A DNA stretch of 9,667 nucleotides, from contig JAIRMT010000082.1 in NCBI GenBank assembly GCA_031258505.1, forward strand, positions 1 through 9,667, given 5' to 3'. Positions within the stretch are counted from its first letter, which is position 1, and each line of letters opens with the position of its first letter. Shown here piece after piece: positions 1 to 7,368 of this stretch. The notes under the pieces are model-generated. The model had not been told where the DNA came from. It did not search any database and saw nothing but the letters and a program-made list of their open reading frames with translations. Made by a program: the position numbers and the translations under genes. The stretch comes from Treponema sp. GTDB lineage: Bacteria; Spirochaetota; Spirochaetia; Treponematales; Breznakiellaceae.

Positions 1-1
1 A

Positions 2-118
2 CTACATAGATACCGATAGTAAACTACATATCGGTTTTATATGTAGTTTACTATCGGTATGAGGCAAGGCGTAGCGCTGGTTCGGGGTTTCTTGTTTTTG
101 ACGAAGTTCTTCAGACAT
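2..118 (-). CDS. Short ORF, possibly the 5' end of an interrupted gene
   Basis: This minus-strand ORF begins with ATG at 118-116 and encodes 38 residues (MSEELRQKQETPNQRYALPH, then residues derived from the palindrome) before a TAG at 4-2. A purine-rich AAGGGGAAG lies about 5 bases upstream of the ATG (minus strand, around 124-132), a good ribosome binding site. The first 20 codons look like a normal hydrophilic N-terminus. From position 60 the reading frame is made entirely by the palindrome. I do not recognise the product. The likeliest reading is a gene whose start survives but which was cut by insertion of the palindrome; the rest would lie left of the window. Confidence 0.4.
   Translation of the reverse strand: MSEELRQKQETPNQRYALPHTDSKLHIKPICSLLSVSM
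10..60. repeat. Near-perfect 51-bp palindrome
   Basis: Bases 10-31 are exactly the reverse complement of bases 39-60, giving a 22-bp stem and a 7-nt loop (32-38). Within it lies a second, shorter dyad, ACCGATA-N10-TATCGGT (12-35). No T-tract follows, so a plain intrinsic terminator is unlikely. The first 32 bases (10-41) recur inverted at 605-636. The palindrome also forms the last part of the small minus-strand ORF 2-118, as if it had been inserted into a gene. It could be a small mobile palindromic element, an IS end or an operator. Confidence 0.85.
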
Positions 119-281
119 AAGTTCTTCCCCTTAAACTAAAAATTTGCGGTTATGAGCCTTATGGCTTCCTACTCCACGACAGTTGCGGATTTGTCTATTT
201 CAGCGCTTGTGGTCAATGACACCTGCGCGGGTAACGGTTAGCCGGTTTTCAAGACCCAGAGCGTGGCGGTCTTAATACCGG

Positions 282-797
282 TTACAGCTTCACGCCCTCC
301 TTGGCGTAGGCGGCCTTGAGTTCATTGTGTTCATGCTCGGTCAGGCGAATAGATACCTACCTATCGGTGCTGGTCGGTAAAGGTCCTCGCTCCTCGGTCG
401 CTTGCGCGGCGGCCTCGAATGGCCAGATGTCTGCGTTGCGCCAGGCGAAAGGCGGGTTCTACCGGAATCGAATAGACGCGCAGTCTTCCGGCTCTCTCTT
501 GGACCTGCTGGAGGGTCTGGGTGTGTTGGGGAATGCGCCGGTCTATGGCGTTTACAATGATGCGCCTATAGGTTGCCGCGGTATTCAGTCTTCGCAGAGT
601 TCTTTATAAAACCGATATGGAGTTTCGTATCGGTATGGGCTTTTGGCGCCGAGTAAACCTACTTGAATGGGTAAGCCTAGCGTGCTGGGGTCGATGACGC
701 GGTGCAGGAACATGACGACGATAGAAGCCCGCGCCCGTTGGCGGTTCTTACCCCAGAGACTATGAGTTCTCTCACGTTCCCGTATGACCTTCCGTAC
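282..797 (-). pseudogene. Frameshifted coding remnants, unidentified protein
   Basis: Three consecutive minus-strand open segments look coding. Segment A (797-585, 70 aa) ends in YRYETPYRFYKELCED. Segment B (603-361, 80 aa, another frame) contains TYRRIIVNAIDRRIPQHT and ERAGRLRVYSIPVEPAFR. Segment C (356-282, same frame as A) ends in TEHEHNELKAAYAKEGVKL and a stop. Segments A and B overlap at 585-603, which places a frameshift there; a second shift near 360 restores the first frame. The residues look like folded protein and third codon positions are G/C-rich in segment B. I do not recognise the family. Plus-strand ORFs across the same DNA give low-complexity Ser/Gly/Arg products and are probably shadows. 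No start codon is assigned. Confidence 0.4.
605..636. repeat. Inverted copy of the palindromic element (29/32 match to 10-41)
   Basis: The reverse complement of 605-636 matches 10-41 at 29 of 32 positions. Both copies share the dyad ACCGATA-N10-TATCGGT (here 611-634) and the flanking TTTATA. The two copies face each other, so they could be terminal inverted repeats of a roughly 627-bp unit. On the minus strand this copy is read in frame as PYRYETPYRFYK inside a coding remnant, which fits a palindrome carried inside an ORF. Confidence 0.75.
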
Positions 798-849
798 CTA
801 TGCCCCGCTCATGGATCCCGGCTGAGGTGTTCCGCTGGCATAACGCGGT

Positions 850-957
850 TCACGGTCGCTCCCGTTTTAGGGACAACGGAAGCCTCTGTATCCCGTTCCG
901 TTCAAGCAGATGCCGAAAACCCAGAAGCGTTGTCGCGTCAGGCGCTCCTTCTTCCAT
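850..957 (-). pseudogene. Fragment of an IS5-family transposase N-terminal region
   Basis: On the minus strand this open segment reads MEEGAPDATTLLGFRHLLER and then 15 more residues to a TGA. The motif P-D-A-T-T-L-L-x-F-R-x-L-L-E is typical of the N-terminal domain of IS5-type DDE transposases (the DUF772-like region), where it precedes the catalytic domain. The catalytic part is absent downstream, so this is a relic at most. Upstream in the same frame the sequence stays open for about 30 codons but does not resemble the family clearly. The assignment rests on a single motif. Another frame over the same bases is also open, so the call is moderate. Confidence 0.45.
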
Positions 958-960
958 TTG

Positions 961-982
961 CCGGTTTTTACATGAAAACCGG
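961..982. repeat. Hairpin upstream of ftsH
   Basis: CCGGTTTT (961-968) and AAAACCGG (975-982) form a perfect 8-bp stem with a 6-nt loop. A T-rich run follows only after a gap (987-1000), so a plus-strand terminator that insulates ftsH from upstream transcription is possible but imperfect. Confidence 0.45.
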
Positions 983-1077
983 GAGGCTTTTATCCTTTTT
1001 GTCTGGGGAGACGAGCCTGACGGGTGATACTTTGAATTGCTGGTCCAGCAAGTGTACTACTTGATCATGGTTAGGTC

Positions 1078-1107
1078 TTGATGCAAGATTACTTAGCCTT
1101 GTATTCT
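1078..1107 (+). promoter_or_regulatory. Candidate sigma-70 promoter for ftsH
   Basis: TTGATG (1078-1083) and TATTCT (1102-1107) are separated by 18 bases and resemble -35 and -10 hexamers. Transcription would begin near 1114, giving a leader of about 45 nt before the ftsH ATG at 1159. If so, the longer upstream reading frame starting at 1078 cannot be the real start. This is a motif match only. Confidence 0.4.
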
Positions 1108-1158
1108 AAAGCCACAGGCTTAGGTGCTAAGGCGACCTTATTAAGGGAGTATCAATCA

Positions 1159-3075
1159 ATGTCTGACGAACAAAAGAATGACGAGTCTAAAGAGAACAAA
1201 GCAAAGCCACCTGAGCGGCCTTTACCCCGTCCGAACCTGCGGGCCGGACGGCCTAATCCATTTGCCTTGTTTTTCTTCCTTCTAATGGTGATTCTCTTTA
1301 TTGCCTATTTCTTCAGGAGAGAGACGCCTACCATACAGGAGATTCCATATTCATCGTTTACCAATCATCTTGAGCAGAACAACATCACTGCGGTAAAGAT
1401 TCTTGACGGAACCGCTATTGAAGGCACGTTACGCGGCGGCGCTGGGGATCAGGTGCATTTCAAAACTTTCATCCCCTATCAGGACCCTGGTTTATTGCCC
1501 GCTCTCAGGGAAAAAGGCATCAATGTGTCTGGCGCAGTTTCGGGAATCAGTCCATGGCGGCTCTTGCTGGAGTTCCTTCCGTGGCTCATTGGCTTTGGCT
1601 TCATCTGGTTCATGTTCAGGAACACGCAGGGCGGCGGCAAAGCCTTCCAGTTCGGGAAGAGTCACGCCAAGCGCTATCAGGAAGAGGGCAAGAAGGTAAC
1701 GTTTGCCGATGTCGCGGGGCAGAAAGACGCGAAGTTTGAGCTTGAGGAGGTGGTTGCCTTCCTCAAAAACCCGCAGAAGTTTACCAAAATGGGCGCCAAG
1801 ATTCCCAAGGGTGTGCTGCTCGTGGGTATGCCGGGTACAGGTAAGACCCTCATGGCGCGTGCTGTAGCTGGTGAAGCGGGTGTAGCCTACTTCCACATGT
1901 CCGGCTCTGACTTTGTGGAGATGTTCGTGGGCGTTGGCGCGAGTCGCGTGCGCGACCTCTTTGAGCAGGGACGCCGGAGCGCTCCCTGTATTATCTTCAT
2001 CGACGAGCTTGACGCGGTGGGACGCACACGGGGCGCAGGTTATGGTGGCGGCCATGATGAGCGGGAACAGACCCTTAACCAGTTGCTAGTTGAGATGGAC
2101 GGCTTTGATTCTAAAGACGGGGTTATCATGCTGGCGGCAACGAACCGGCCTGACGTGCTTGATCCAGCGCTCTTACGGCCCGGACGCTTTGACCGGCAGG
2201 TGGTGGTTGCGATGCCTGACATCAAAGAACGGGAAGCCATTTTGCAGATTCACTCGGCAAAGATTCCGCTGGCTGCTGATATCGACCTGCCCCGCATTGC
2301 GCGGGCAACACCCGGCATGAGCGGCGCGGAAATCGCCAATCTCGTGAATGAGGCGGCGCTGTTCGCAGCCCGTAAAGATAAGCCCAAGGTTGAGATGAGC
2401 GACTTTGAGGAAGCGCGGGACAAGATTCTTATGGGTGTAGCGCGAAAAACCCTCGTCATTTCCGACAAGGAACGCCGCATGACTGCCTTCCACGAGGCTG
2501 GCCATGCCATCTTGCACTACTTCCTCAAGAACGCCGACCCCTTGCACAAAGTTACCATAGTGCCACACGGACGGGCGCTGGGTATGGCTATGTCGCTGCC
2601 AGAGGAAGACAGCTACAGCCGCACCAAAGGCTGGATTCAGGATCGCATTGTCATCTGTTACGGCGGCTGGATTGCGGAAAAGCTCTTTTACGATGAAACC
2701 ACCACTGGAACCAAGCAGGATATCCAGCAGGCCACTGATATGGCGAGGCACATGGTCTGCGAGTGGGGCATGGCCGATGAACTAGGGCCAGTCGCCTACG
2801 GTCAGGAGGAAGAGCCAATCTTCCTAGGCAAGGAGATTGCCCGGCATAAGGACTATTCCGAGGATACGGCCAAGCGGATTGACGCGGCAGTGAAAAAAAT
2901 ACTCGACGCCGCCAGAGACATAGCCCACCAAATCATCGATGCCCACAAAGCCGAGCTCGAAAAGCTGGCCGAAGCGCTCATAATACGGGAAACCCTAGTC
3001 GATGATGAAGTACGGGAGATTCTGGGCCTGCCTCCACGGGAAAATGCGGTTAATCTGCTTGCCGCCCAGAGTTAA
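1159..3075 (+). CDS. ftsH: ATP-dependent zinc metalloprotease FtsH
   Basis: FtsH is a hexameric AAA+ protease of the inner membrane that degrades misassembled membrane proteins and selected soluble regulators. I chose ATG 1159 (638 aa) because AAGGGAG lies at 1143-1149, nine bases upstream; the frame is open back to 1078 but without such support. Seen in the protein: a 34-residue Pro- and charge-rich N-terminal tail, TM1 (about 35-52), a periplasmic domain (53-133), TM2 (134-154), Walker A GMPGTGKT (223-230), a pore loop with FVGVG (256-260), Walker B IIFIDEL (278-284), second region of homology (328-346), zinc motif HEAGH (445-449) and the likely third ligand Asp521 in TKQDI. Oddities are Met for the usual Pro in Walker A, Trp504 where an Arg is usual after GG, and the long tail. 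It is the first gene of an apparent three-gene operon. Confidence 0.97.
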   Translation: MSDEQKNDESKENKAKPPERPLPRPNLRAGRPNPFALFFFLLMVILFIAYFFRRETPTIQEIPYSSFTNHLEQNNITAVKILDGTAIEGTLRGGAGDQVHFKTFIPYQDPGLLPALREKGINVSGAVSGISPWRLLLEFLPWLIGFGFIWFMFRNTQGGGKAFQFGKSHAKRYQEEGKKVTFADVAGQKDAKFELEEVVAFLKNPQKFTKMGAKIPKGVLLVGMPGTGKTLMARAVAGEAGVAYFHMSGSDFVEMFVGVGASRVRDLFEQGRRSAPCIIFIDELDAVGRTRGAGYGGGHDEREQTLNQLLVEMDGFDSKDGVIMLAATNRPDVLDPALLRPGRFDRQVVVAMPDIKEREAILQIHSAKIPLAADIDLPRIARATPGMSGAEIANLVNEAALFAARKDKPKVEMSDFEEARDKILMGVARKTLVISDKERRMTAFHEAGHAILHYFLKNADPLHKVTIVPHGRALGMAMSLPEEDSYSRTKGWIQDRIVICYGGWIAEKLFYDETTTGTKQDIQQATDMARHMVCEWGMADELGPVAYGQEEEPIFLGKEIARHKDYSEDTAKRIDAAVKKILDAARDIAHQIIDAHKAELEKLAEALIIRETLVDDEVREILGLPPRENAVNLLAAQS

Positions 3076-3111
3076 ACGTTGTGGTTTAATGAGTAAGCAA
3101 GAGAGGTATCA

Positions 3112-4779
3112 ATGGAGCATTTACGGTTCATGATTATTTTGAGTTGTGTATGTGCGGTTTCGCTGTTCGCGGTTGATGATGAGCGTGGAGACGCGGCTAT
3201 GGCAAAAAGATATGTCGCGTGGGCTGAAACAGCCATTGCGGAAGGTTACTGGACTCAGGCGCTGGCGGCGCTGGAGCGAGGCATGGATTTTGTCGATGTG
3301 TCCTCAGATATGTCGTACCTGCTTGCCCGTGTCCGCCTCCACGAGCGCCAGAACGCCGGCGCGGTACTTGAGTCTATACGCTATGCCGAGGCAACTAAAC
3401 GCTGGGATACCTATACCCTTGCCGCAGCGCGCTTCCTTGAGGCTGAAACCCTGACCCAGTTGCGCGCATTTTCCCAAGCTCTGAGTATCCTCTCAACATT
3501 GCCCCAGAGCGCCGACACGCTCTGTCTTCAGCTCACCATTCTAAAACAGCTCAATGAGCGGCAGGTGTTTCGCGCCATGTTCGCCCAAGCCCTTACCGAT
3601 TATCCCCGTGATCCCCGTCCGGTTCATATCTTTCTTGAATACGCCGCTGACCGTCTGCCCGAGGACAACGAGCGGGAACTCATGGCTATTGCTCTGCGCC
3701 GCTTGCCGTTTCTGCTTGAGGCTGATCCTGATCTCGCCTGGCTTGCCGCGCCCTTTATCACAGACCCTGACGAAAACTACCGCCGGCTTGCCACGTATCG
3801 CGCAATCAACACGCCCGCGCCCATGTCCATCCCAGCAAGCCTTAGCATCGGGCTTATTACCGAAACTCAGGCCGTGGATGAGCTTTTTACGGCAAAGACC
3901 ATAGACAAAAAGCTCCTGCTCACCGTGTGGGACGCGCTCAAAAGCCACATAGCGCAAGAGCGGTTTAAGCAAAACATCACGCGCTACTCTGGCGCCATTA
4001 GTGAAGACACTGATAACGACGGCTTTGCGGAGACGCTGGTTGAGTACCGGGACGGCGTCATAGCCGCCTATTCCTATGACGGGAATCAGGACGGCTACAG
4101 GGAACTCACGCTTACTTTTGACGCCGGCATTCCAGCGCGGGCAGACTTTGCCGTGCCAAACAGCAGTAACGACACGCTTTTCGCCTATCCTGCGCCGGAA
4201 CGGGCTGTTCTTGAATGGCAGCAATATCCAGCCATATTGGATATTCGCTTTCAAAACACGCGTTATGTCCCCCGACTGCTTGATTCGCTCTTTGCTCCTG
4301 TATACTTTATCCAGCTTTTCGACGGTACGCCCAATACATTCCTTTACCCTGAACGCAACCCCTCAAGCTCTTCCCTCTCAAAACGCGCCATGATCAGCTC
4401 CGCCGTCTTTATCGAACGACCTAGCGCCGAGTTCGCCGGCGCGATTGAGCGGATTGAGCTTGTGAACGGAGTGCCTCAGAGCGCCGCCGAGTGGCTGAAC
4501 GAGCAGCTCATATCCGAAACCAGCTTCAACTTAGGCCGCCCCATAAGCCAGCGCGTTGATCTTGACCGCAACGGCTATCTGGAAACTACGCGGCATTTCA
4601 GGCAGGCTGGATCAGCGCCTCTCAGTATCGACCTTGATGCGCTGGAGAAAAATGTGGAGTTCATTGAAAGCGACTGGGACCGCGATGGTATATTTGAGTA
4701 TGCCGAACAGCACAGCGCTGGTGTAATACTGCGCTTCTGGGACTTCAATCAGGATGGAATACGGGAACAGGTTAATTAA
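3112..4779 (+). CDS. Exported helical-repeat protein with DxDxDG motifs
   Basis: This 555-aa protein starts at ATG 3112 with GAGAGG at 3101-3106. A hydrophobic N-terminus (residues 5-20, ending SLFA) suggests export, by signal peptidase I or, less likely, lipidation at Cys12. Residues about 25-290 are rich in Ala/Leu helices (for example AKRYVAWAETAIAEGYWTQA) that resemble TPR-type repeats. The rest carries five motifs D-x-[DN]-x-[DN]-G-[FYI]-x-E at residues 299, 323, 483, 521 and 544, which resemble calcium-binding loops, though the Glu falls at position 9 rather than 12 as in EF-hands. Family unknown to me. It lies 36 bases after ftsH and 3 bases before the serine protease gene, so it is probably co-transcribed with both. 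A scaffold or partner of the envelope protease is inference only. Confidence 0.85.
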   Translation: MEHLRFMIILSCVCAVSLFAVDDERGDAAMAKRYVAWAETAIAEGYWTQALAALERGMDFVDVSSDMSYLLARVRLHERQNAGAVLESIRYAEATKRWDTYTLAAARFLEAETLTQLRAFSQALSILSTLPQSADTLCLQLTILKQLNERQVFRAMFAQALTDYPRDPRPVHIFLEYAADRLPEDNERELMAIALRRLPFLLEADPDLAWLAAPFITDPDENYRRLATYRAINTPAPMSIPASLSIGLITETQAVDELFTAKTIDKKLLLTVWDALKSHIAQERFKQNITRYSGAISEDTDNDGFAETLVEYRDGVIAAYSYDGNQDGYRELTLTFDAGIPARADFAVPNSSNDTLFAYPAPERAVLEWQQYPAILDIRFQNTRYVPRLLDSLFAPVYFIQLFDGTPNTFLYPERNPSSSSLSKRAMISSAVFIERPSAEFAGAIERIELVNGVPQSAAEWLNEQLISETSFNLGRPISQRVDLDRNGYLETTRHFRQAGSAPLSIDLDALEKNVEFIESDWDRDGIFEYAEQHSAGVILRFWDFNQDGIREQVN

Positions 4780-4782
4780 AGC

Positions 4783-6600
4783 ATGGTTATAAAAAAAACG
4801 GTATTACTGGGAATAGTTGTTCTGGCATTACTCTCCTGTCTCTCAGTGGACGAGCGGGAGGCGAGGCTTACTCCACCAAAGCCAGCCAATGTGTTCCGGC
4901 TTGACGACATTAACAGCGCTGTCTACAAAGACCCGGCTCTGGCGATTCACCTTATCGGCGCTTACGAAAGCCGTTACGCTGCTGAAATCACTCCTGAAAC
5001 ACAGGGACAACTAAACGCTTTTTATATGGAAGCGCTTGAACAGCTTAAAACCGCGCAAGCCCTGGCCATCAGTGAAAAACGCTGGGACGACGCAGCCTCG
5101 CTTGCCCGCTCCCTGGCCAGCGTTGGCGTACAGCTTGAGAGCGCGGACACAGAGTCGGAAACGCTGCTCTCTGGCGCGAAACAAGAACTCCTCGACAGTA
5201 ACAACCTTTCCGCGTTTCTTGCTGCGGCGCGTTCCCATGAATGTGCGCCGCTTTCTGCTGAAGATGCCCTGCCCTTTCTTGAGCGAGCCGTTCAGGTGAG
5301 ACAGCGCCGCACCGCCGCGTTTTTTCTTAACATTATCGATAACCATACCTCTGACACCTCTGTTCAGGTTTCGGCGAAAGACCGCGCCTATGCCGAAGGC
5401 CAGGACAGCGTCAGCGCCATGATCAAAGGCGTTGCTACAGTGCTTGTTGATCGCGGTATCCGCATTGAATATGGTGTGGGTATGGCGGATTGGGTTCTTG
5501 GTTCAGCCTTTTTCGTGGACGACTCCGGCCTGCTCATCACCAATTACCATGTGATCGCCAGCGAGGTTGATCCAAAGTATGAAGGCTCTTCCCGCATGTA
5601 TATCCGCATGGGCGATGCTTCCAGTGTCCGTATCCCCGCAAAGGTTCTGGGTTGGGACAAGGCCATGGACCTTGCCCTGCTCAAGGTTGAGATAGACCCT
5701 GAGTATGTGTTTTCGGTTATTGATTGGATTGTGCCGGATGTAGGAGACGCGGTTCGCGCCATTGGTTCGCCATTGGGCCTTGAAAAAACCGTTACTTCCG
5801 GCATTGTGTCCTCGCTTGGCAGACGCCTGCTCCAGATTGGCGAGGTGATCCAGATAGACGCGGCAGTGAACTCAGGCAATTCCGGCGGTCCCCTGCTTGA
5901 TCCGGGCGGTCGTCTCGTCGGCGTTGTTTTTGCCGGTATAGCCCAGTATCAGGGTCTTAACTTCGCCATTCCCGGCTCCCGGCTGTTTGATGCGCTGCCT
6001 GCTATGCTCAAAGGCGGCAAAGCCGAGCGTCCCTGGCTTGGCCTCAGCCTCGCGGAAACCAGTTCCGGCGCAGAAATCATCTACATCGCTCCCAACACCC
6101 CAGCAGCAGAACAACAGGTCCCTGAAAACACTGTGATCGTCAGCGTCAATGGCAAAGCCATAAACGCAGCCCAGGGAATGTTTATCCCCACACTTCAAAA
6201 CATCCTCTATCCCACGCGCCCCGGTGAACTGGTGGCGCTTGAGACTGCGGATGGCGCGCACCACGTCATTCAATCCGTAGTCCGTCCTGAGCTCCCGCTC
6301 GTGGAAGCGGCAAAGCAGGACAGCCGTGAGCGCATGGCCGCCCCGTTCTTCGGCCTTATCCTCACTCCCACAGTCGGCAACTCCATATTCTCAGCCTATC
6401 TTGTGCAAAAAGTCATTCGCGGTTCCATAGCTGATGAAGCCGGCCTTTCCCCCCAAGACCCAATCTCCATCAGGAGCTTCCGTATCTATGAGGATGATGG
6501 CTATGCTCTGATGAACATCAACGTCAAAAAACGTCGCATGGGCTATATCGAAACTTTCATGCAACTCCCGGCGGCTCTGGACTCGCCCGACACGCTGTGA
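4783..6600 (+). CDS. Lipoprotein HtrA/trypsin-like serine protease with PDZ-like regions
   Basis: This 605-aa protein begins with a lipoprotein signal: MVIKK, a hydrophobic core, then LLSC with the lipid-bearing cysteine at 19. Residues about 40-200 are helical and TPR-like. A chymotrypsin-fold protease follows with the full catalytic triad: His256 (TNYHV), Asp296 (AMDLALL) and Ser367 (GNSGGP). Residues about 417-500 (WLGLSL, IAPNTPAAEQQ, VSVNGKAI) form a PDZ-like domain, and about 520-600 (FFGLIL, VIRGSIADEAGL) form a second, more diverged one. The likely role is degradation or repair of damaged envelope proteins, as in DegP/DegS. Family members usually lack the N-terminal helical region and the lipid anchor, so this is an unusual layout. 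ATG lies 3 bases after the upstream stop, suggesting translational coupling. No clear terminator lies in the 32 bases before comF. Confidence 0.92.
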   Translation: MVIKKTVLLGIVVLALLSCLSVDEREARLTPPKPANVFRLDDINSAVYKDPALAIHLIGAYESRYAAEITPETQGQLNAFYMEALEQLKTAQALAISEKRWDDAASLARSLASVGVQLESADTESETLLSGAKQELLDSNNLSAFLAAARSHECAPLSAEDALPFLERAVQVRQRRTAAFFLNIIDNHTSDTSVQVSAKDRAYAEGQDSVSAMIKGVATVLVDRGIRIEYGVGMADWVLGSAFFVDDSGLLITNYHVIASEVDPKYEGSSRMYIRMGDASSVRIPAKVLGWDKAMDLALLKVEIDPEYVFSVIDWIVPDVGDAVRAIGSPLGLEKTVTSGIVSSLGRRLLQIGEVIQIDAAVNSGNSGGPLLDPGGRLVGVVFAGIAQYQGLNFAIPGSRLFDALPAMLKGGKAERPWLGLSLAETSSGAEIIYIAPNTPAAEQQVPENTVIVSVNGKAINAAQGMFIPTLQNILYPTRPGELVALETADGAHHVIQSVVRPELPLVEAAKQDSRERMAAPFFGLILTPTVGNSIFSAYLVQKVIRGSIADEAGLSPQDPISIRSFRIYEDDGYALMNINVKKRRMGYIETFMQLPAALDSPDTL

Positions 6601-6632
6601 AAACTGAGCAAAAGACCTTTCGCCAATGAAAT

Positions 6633-7349
6633 TCATGTATAGAACAGACACAGCCCGTATACCTGTTCCGCGCCAGCTTCCTTGAGCGCAATGGCGCAGG
6701 CGTCCAACGTTGAACCAGTGGTAATCACGTCGTCAAACACAATGGCGCGGCGCGGCGCTTTTTTTGTGCAGTGAATGCGTCCCCGCAGGTTGGTTTTGCG
6801 GATATCGCGGCTCAGTTCCTTCTGGCTTTGTGATGGCAGACGCCTGAGACAGCGATAAACCGGTAAAGCCGTTGAAAGGCTTTTTGTCCGCTCAAGTATC
6901 GCGGCAAGACAGGCAATCTGATCCCAGCCGGTTTTCCTGAGCTTCCCCGGACGCGGCGGTACGGGCGTTAACACAGTATCAGCATCCAGATCAGGAAAAT
7001 ACGTGAGGCTTTCCAGCAGTTTTTCACCGAGAAAGTTACCCAGTACGCGGCGCTTGTCGAATTTGAACGCACTAAGCAGTTTTCGGTATTGACCGGTGTA
7101 GGGGAACAGCGCCAGCGTCTGATCAAATGCGTGATCGTCGTCGCGGCGGCAACTCATACAACGTCCCTGCTCAGAAATGAGAGGGCGTCCGCAGACAGAA
7201 CAGCGCGGCGCGTCAAGGTCAAGACCAAAGCACGGTATACAAACATGGCACAAGCCATACCAGCACTCGTCTTGGTCAAGCAGCATCCTGCCGCAGATCG
7301 CGCAGTTCGCCGGAAAAAGGTATTCTCTTAGCAACGAAGTAAATCGCAT
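6633..7349 (-). CDS. comF: ComF family phosphoribosyltransferase-like protein
   Basis: ComF proteins are linked to natural DNA uptake and intracellular handling of incoming single-stranded DNA. This one has 238 residues, a normal length. The N-terminus starts LLREYLFPANCAICGR. The Cys pairs C16/C19, C34/C37, C50/C53 and C64/C67 supply a zinc-binding region. The phosphoribosyltransferase part carries TPVPPRPGKLRKTGWDQ (128-144), a Q-x-x-L-x-x-x-x-R-x-x-N-L-type stretch (SQSQKELSRDIRKTNLRG, 173-190) and the PRPP loop VFDDVITTGST (204-214). The ATG at 7349 is the first start codon after an in-frame stop. No Shine-Dalgarno is visible, but TATAAG lies 4 bases upstream (7359-7354), so a leaderless transcript is possible. 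It converges on the protease gene and diverges from the CPBP gene. Confidence 0.93.
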   Translation of the reverse strand: MRFTSLLREYLFPANCAICGRMLLDQDECWYGLCHVCIPCFGLDLDAPRCSVCGRPLISEQGRCMSCRRDDDHAFDQTLALFPYTGQYRKLLSAFKFDKRRVLGNFLGEKLLESLTYFPDLDADTVLTPVPPRPGKLRKTGWDQIACLAAILERTKSLSTALPVYRCLRRLPSQSQKELSRDIRKTNLRGRIHCTKKAPRRAIVFDDVITTGSTLDACAIALKEAGAEQVYGLCLFYT

Positions 7350-7368
7350 ACTGCTTATAGGATGACGA

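Noticed and set aside
316..609. Plus-strand ORF of 97 codons
   Set aside because: Ser/Gly-rich product with no motif; the minus strand over the same bases has a more protein-like reading.
961..1000. Hairpin as a firm intrinsic terminator
   Set aside because: The T-rich run does not follow the stem directly and no intact gene ends upstream, so I list it only as a hairpin.
702..1064. Plus-strand ORF of 120 codons
   Set aside because: No ribosome binding site or motif; it overlaps the minus-strand IS5-like fragment and runs through the 961-982 hairpin.
1078..1158. Longer ftsH start at the TTG or ATG at 1078/1081
   Set aside because: No binding site there, whereas AAGGGAG precedes ATG 1159 at good spacing and a candidate promoter overlaps the extension.
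6601..6632. Terminator between the converging protease and comF genes
   Set aside because: Only a trivial ATGAA-A-TTCAT dyad lies at the boundary (6626-6636); no GC-rich stem with a T-tract.
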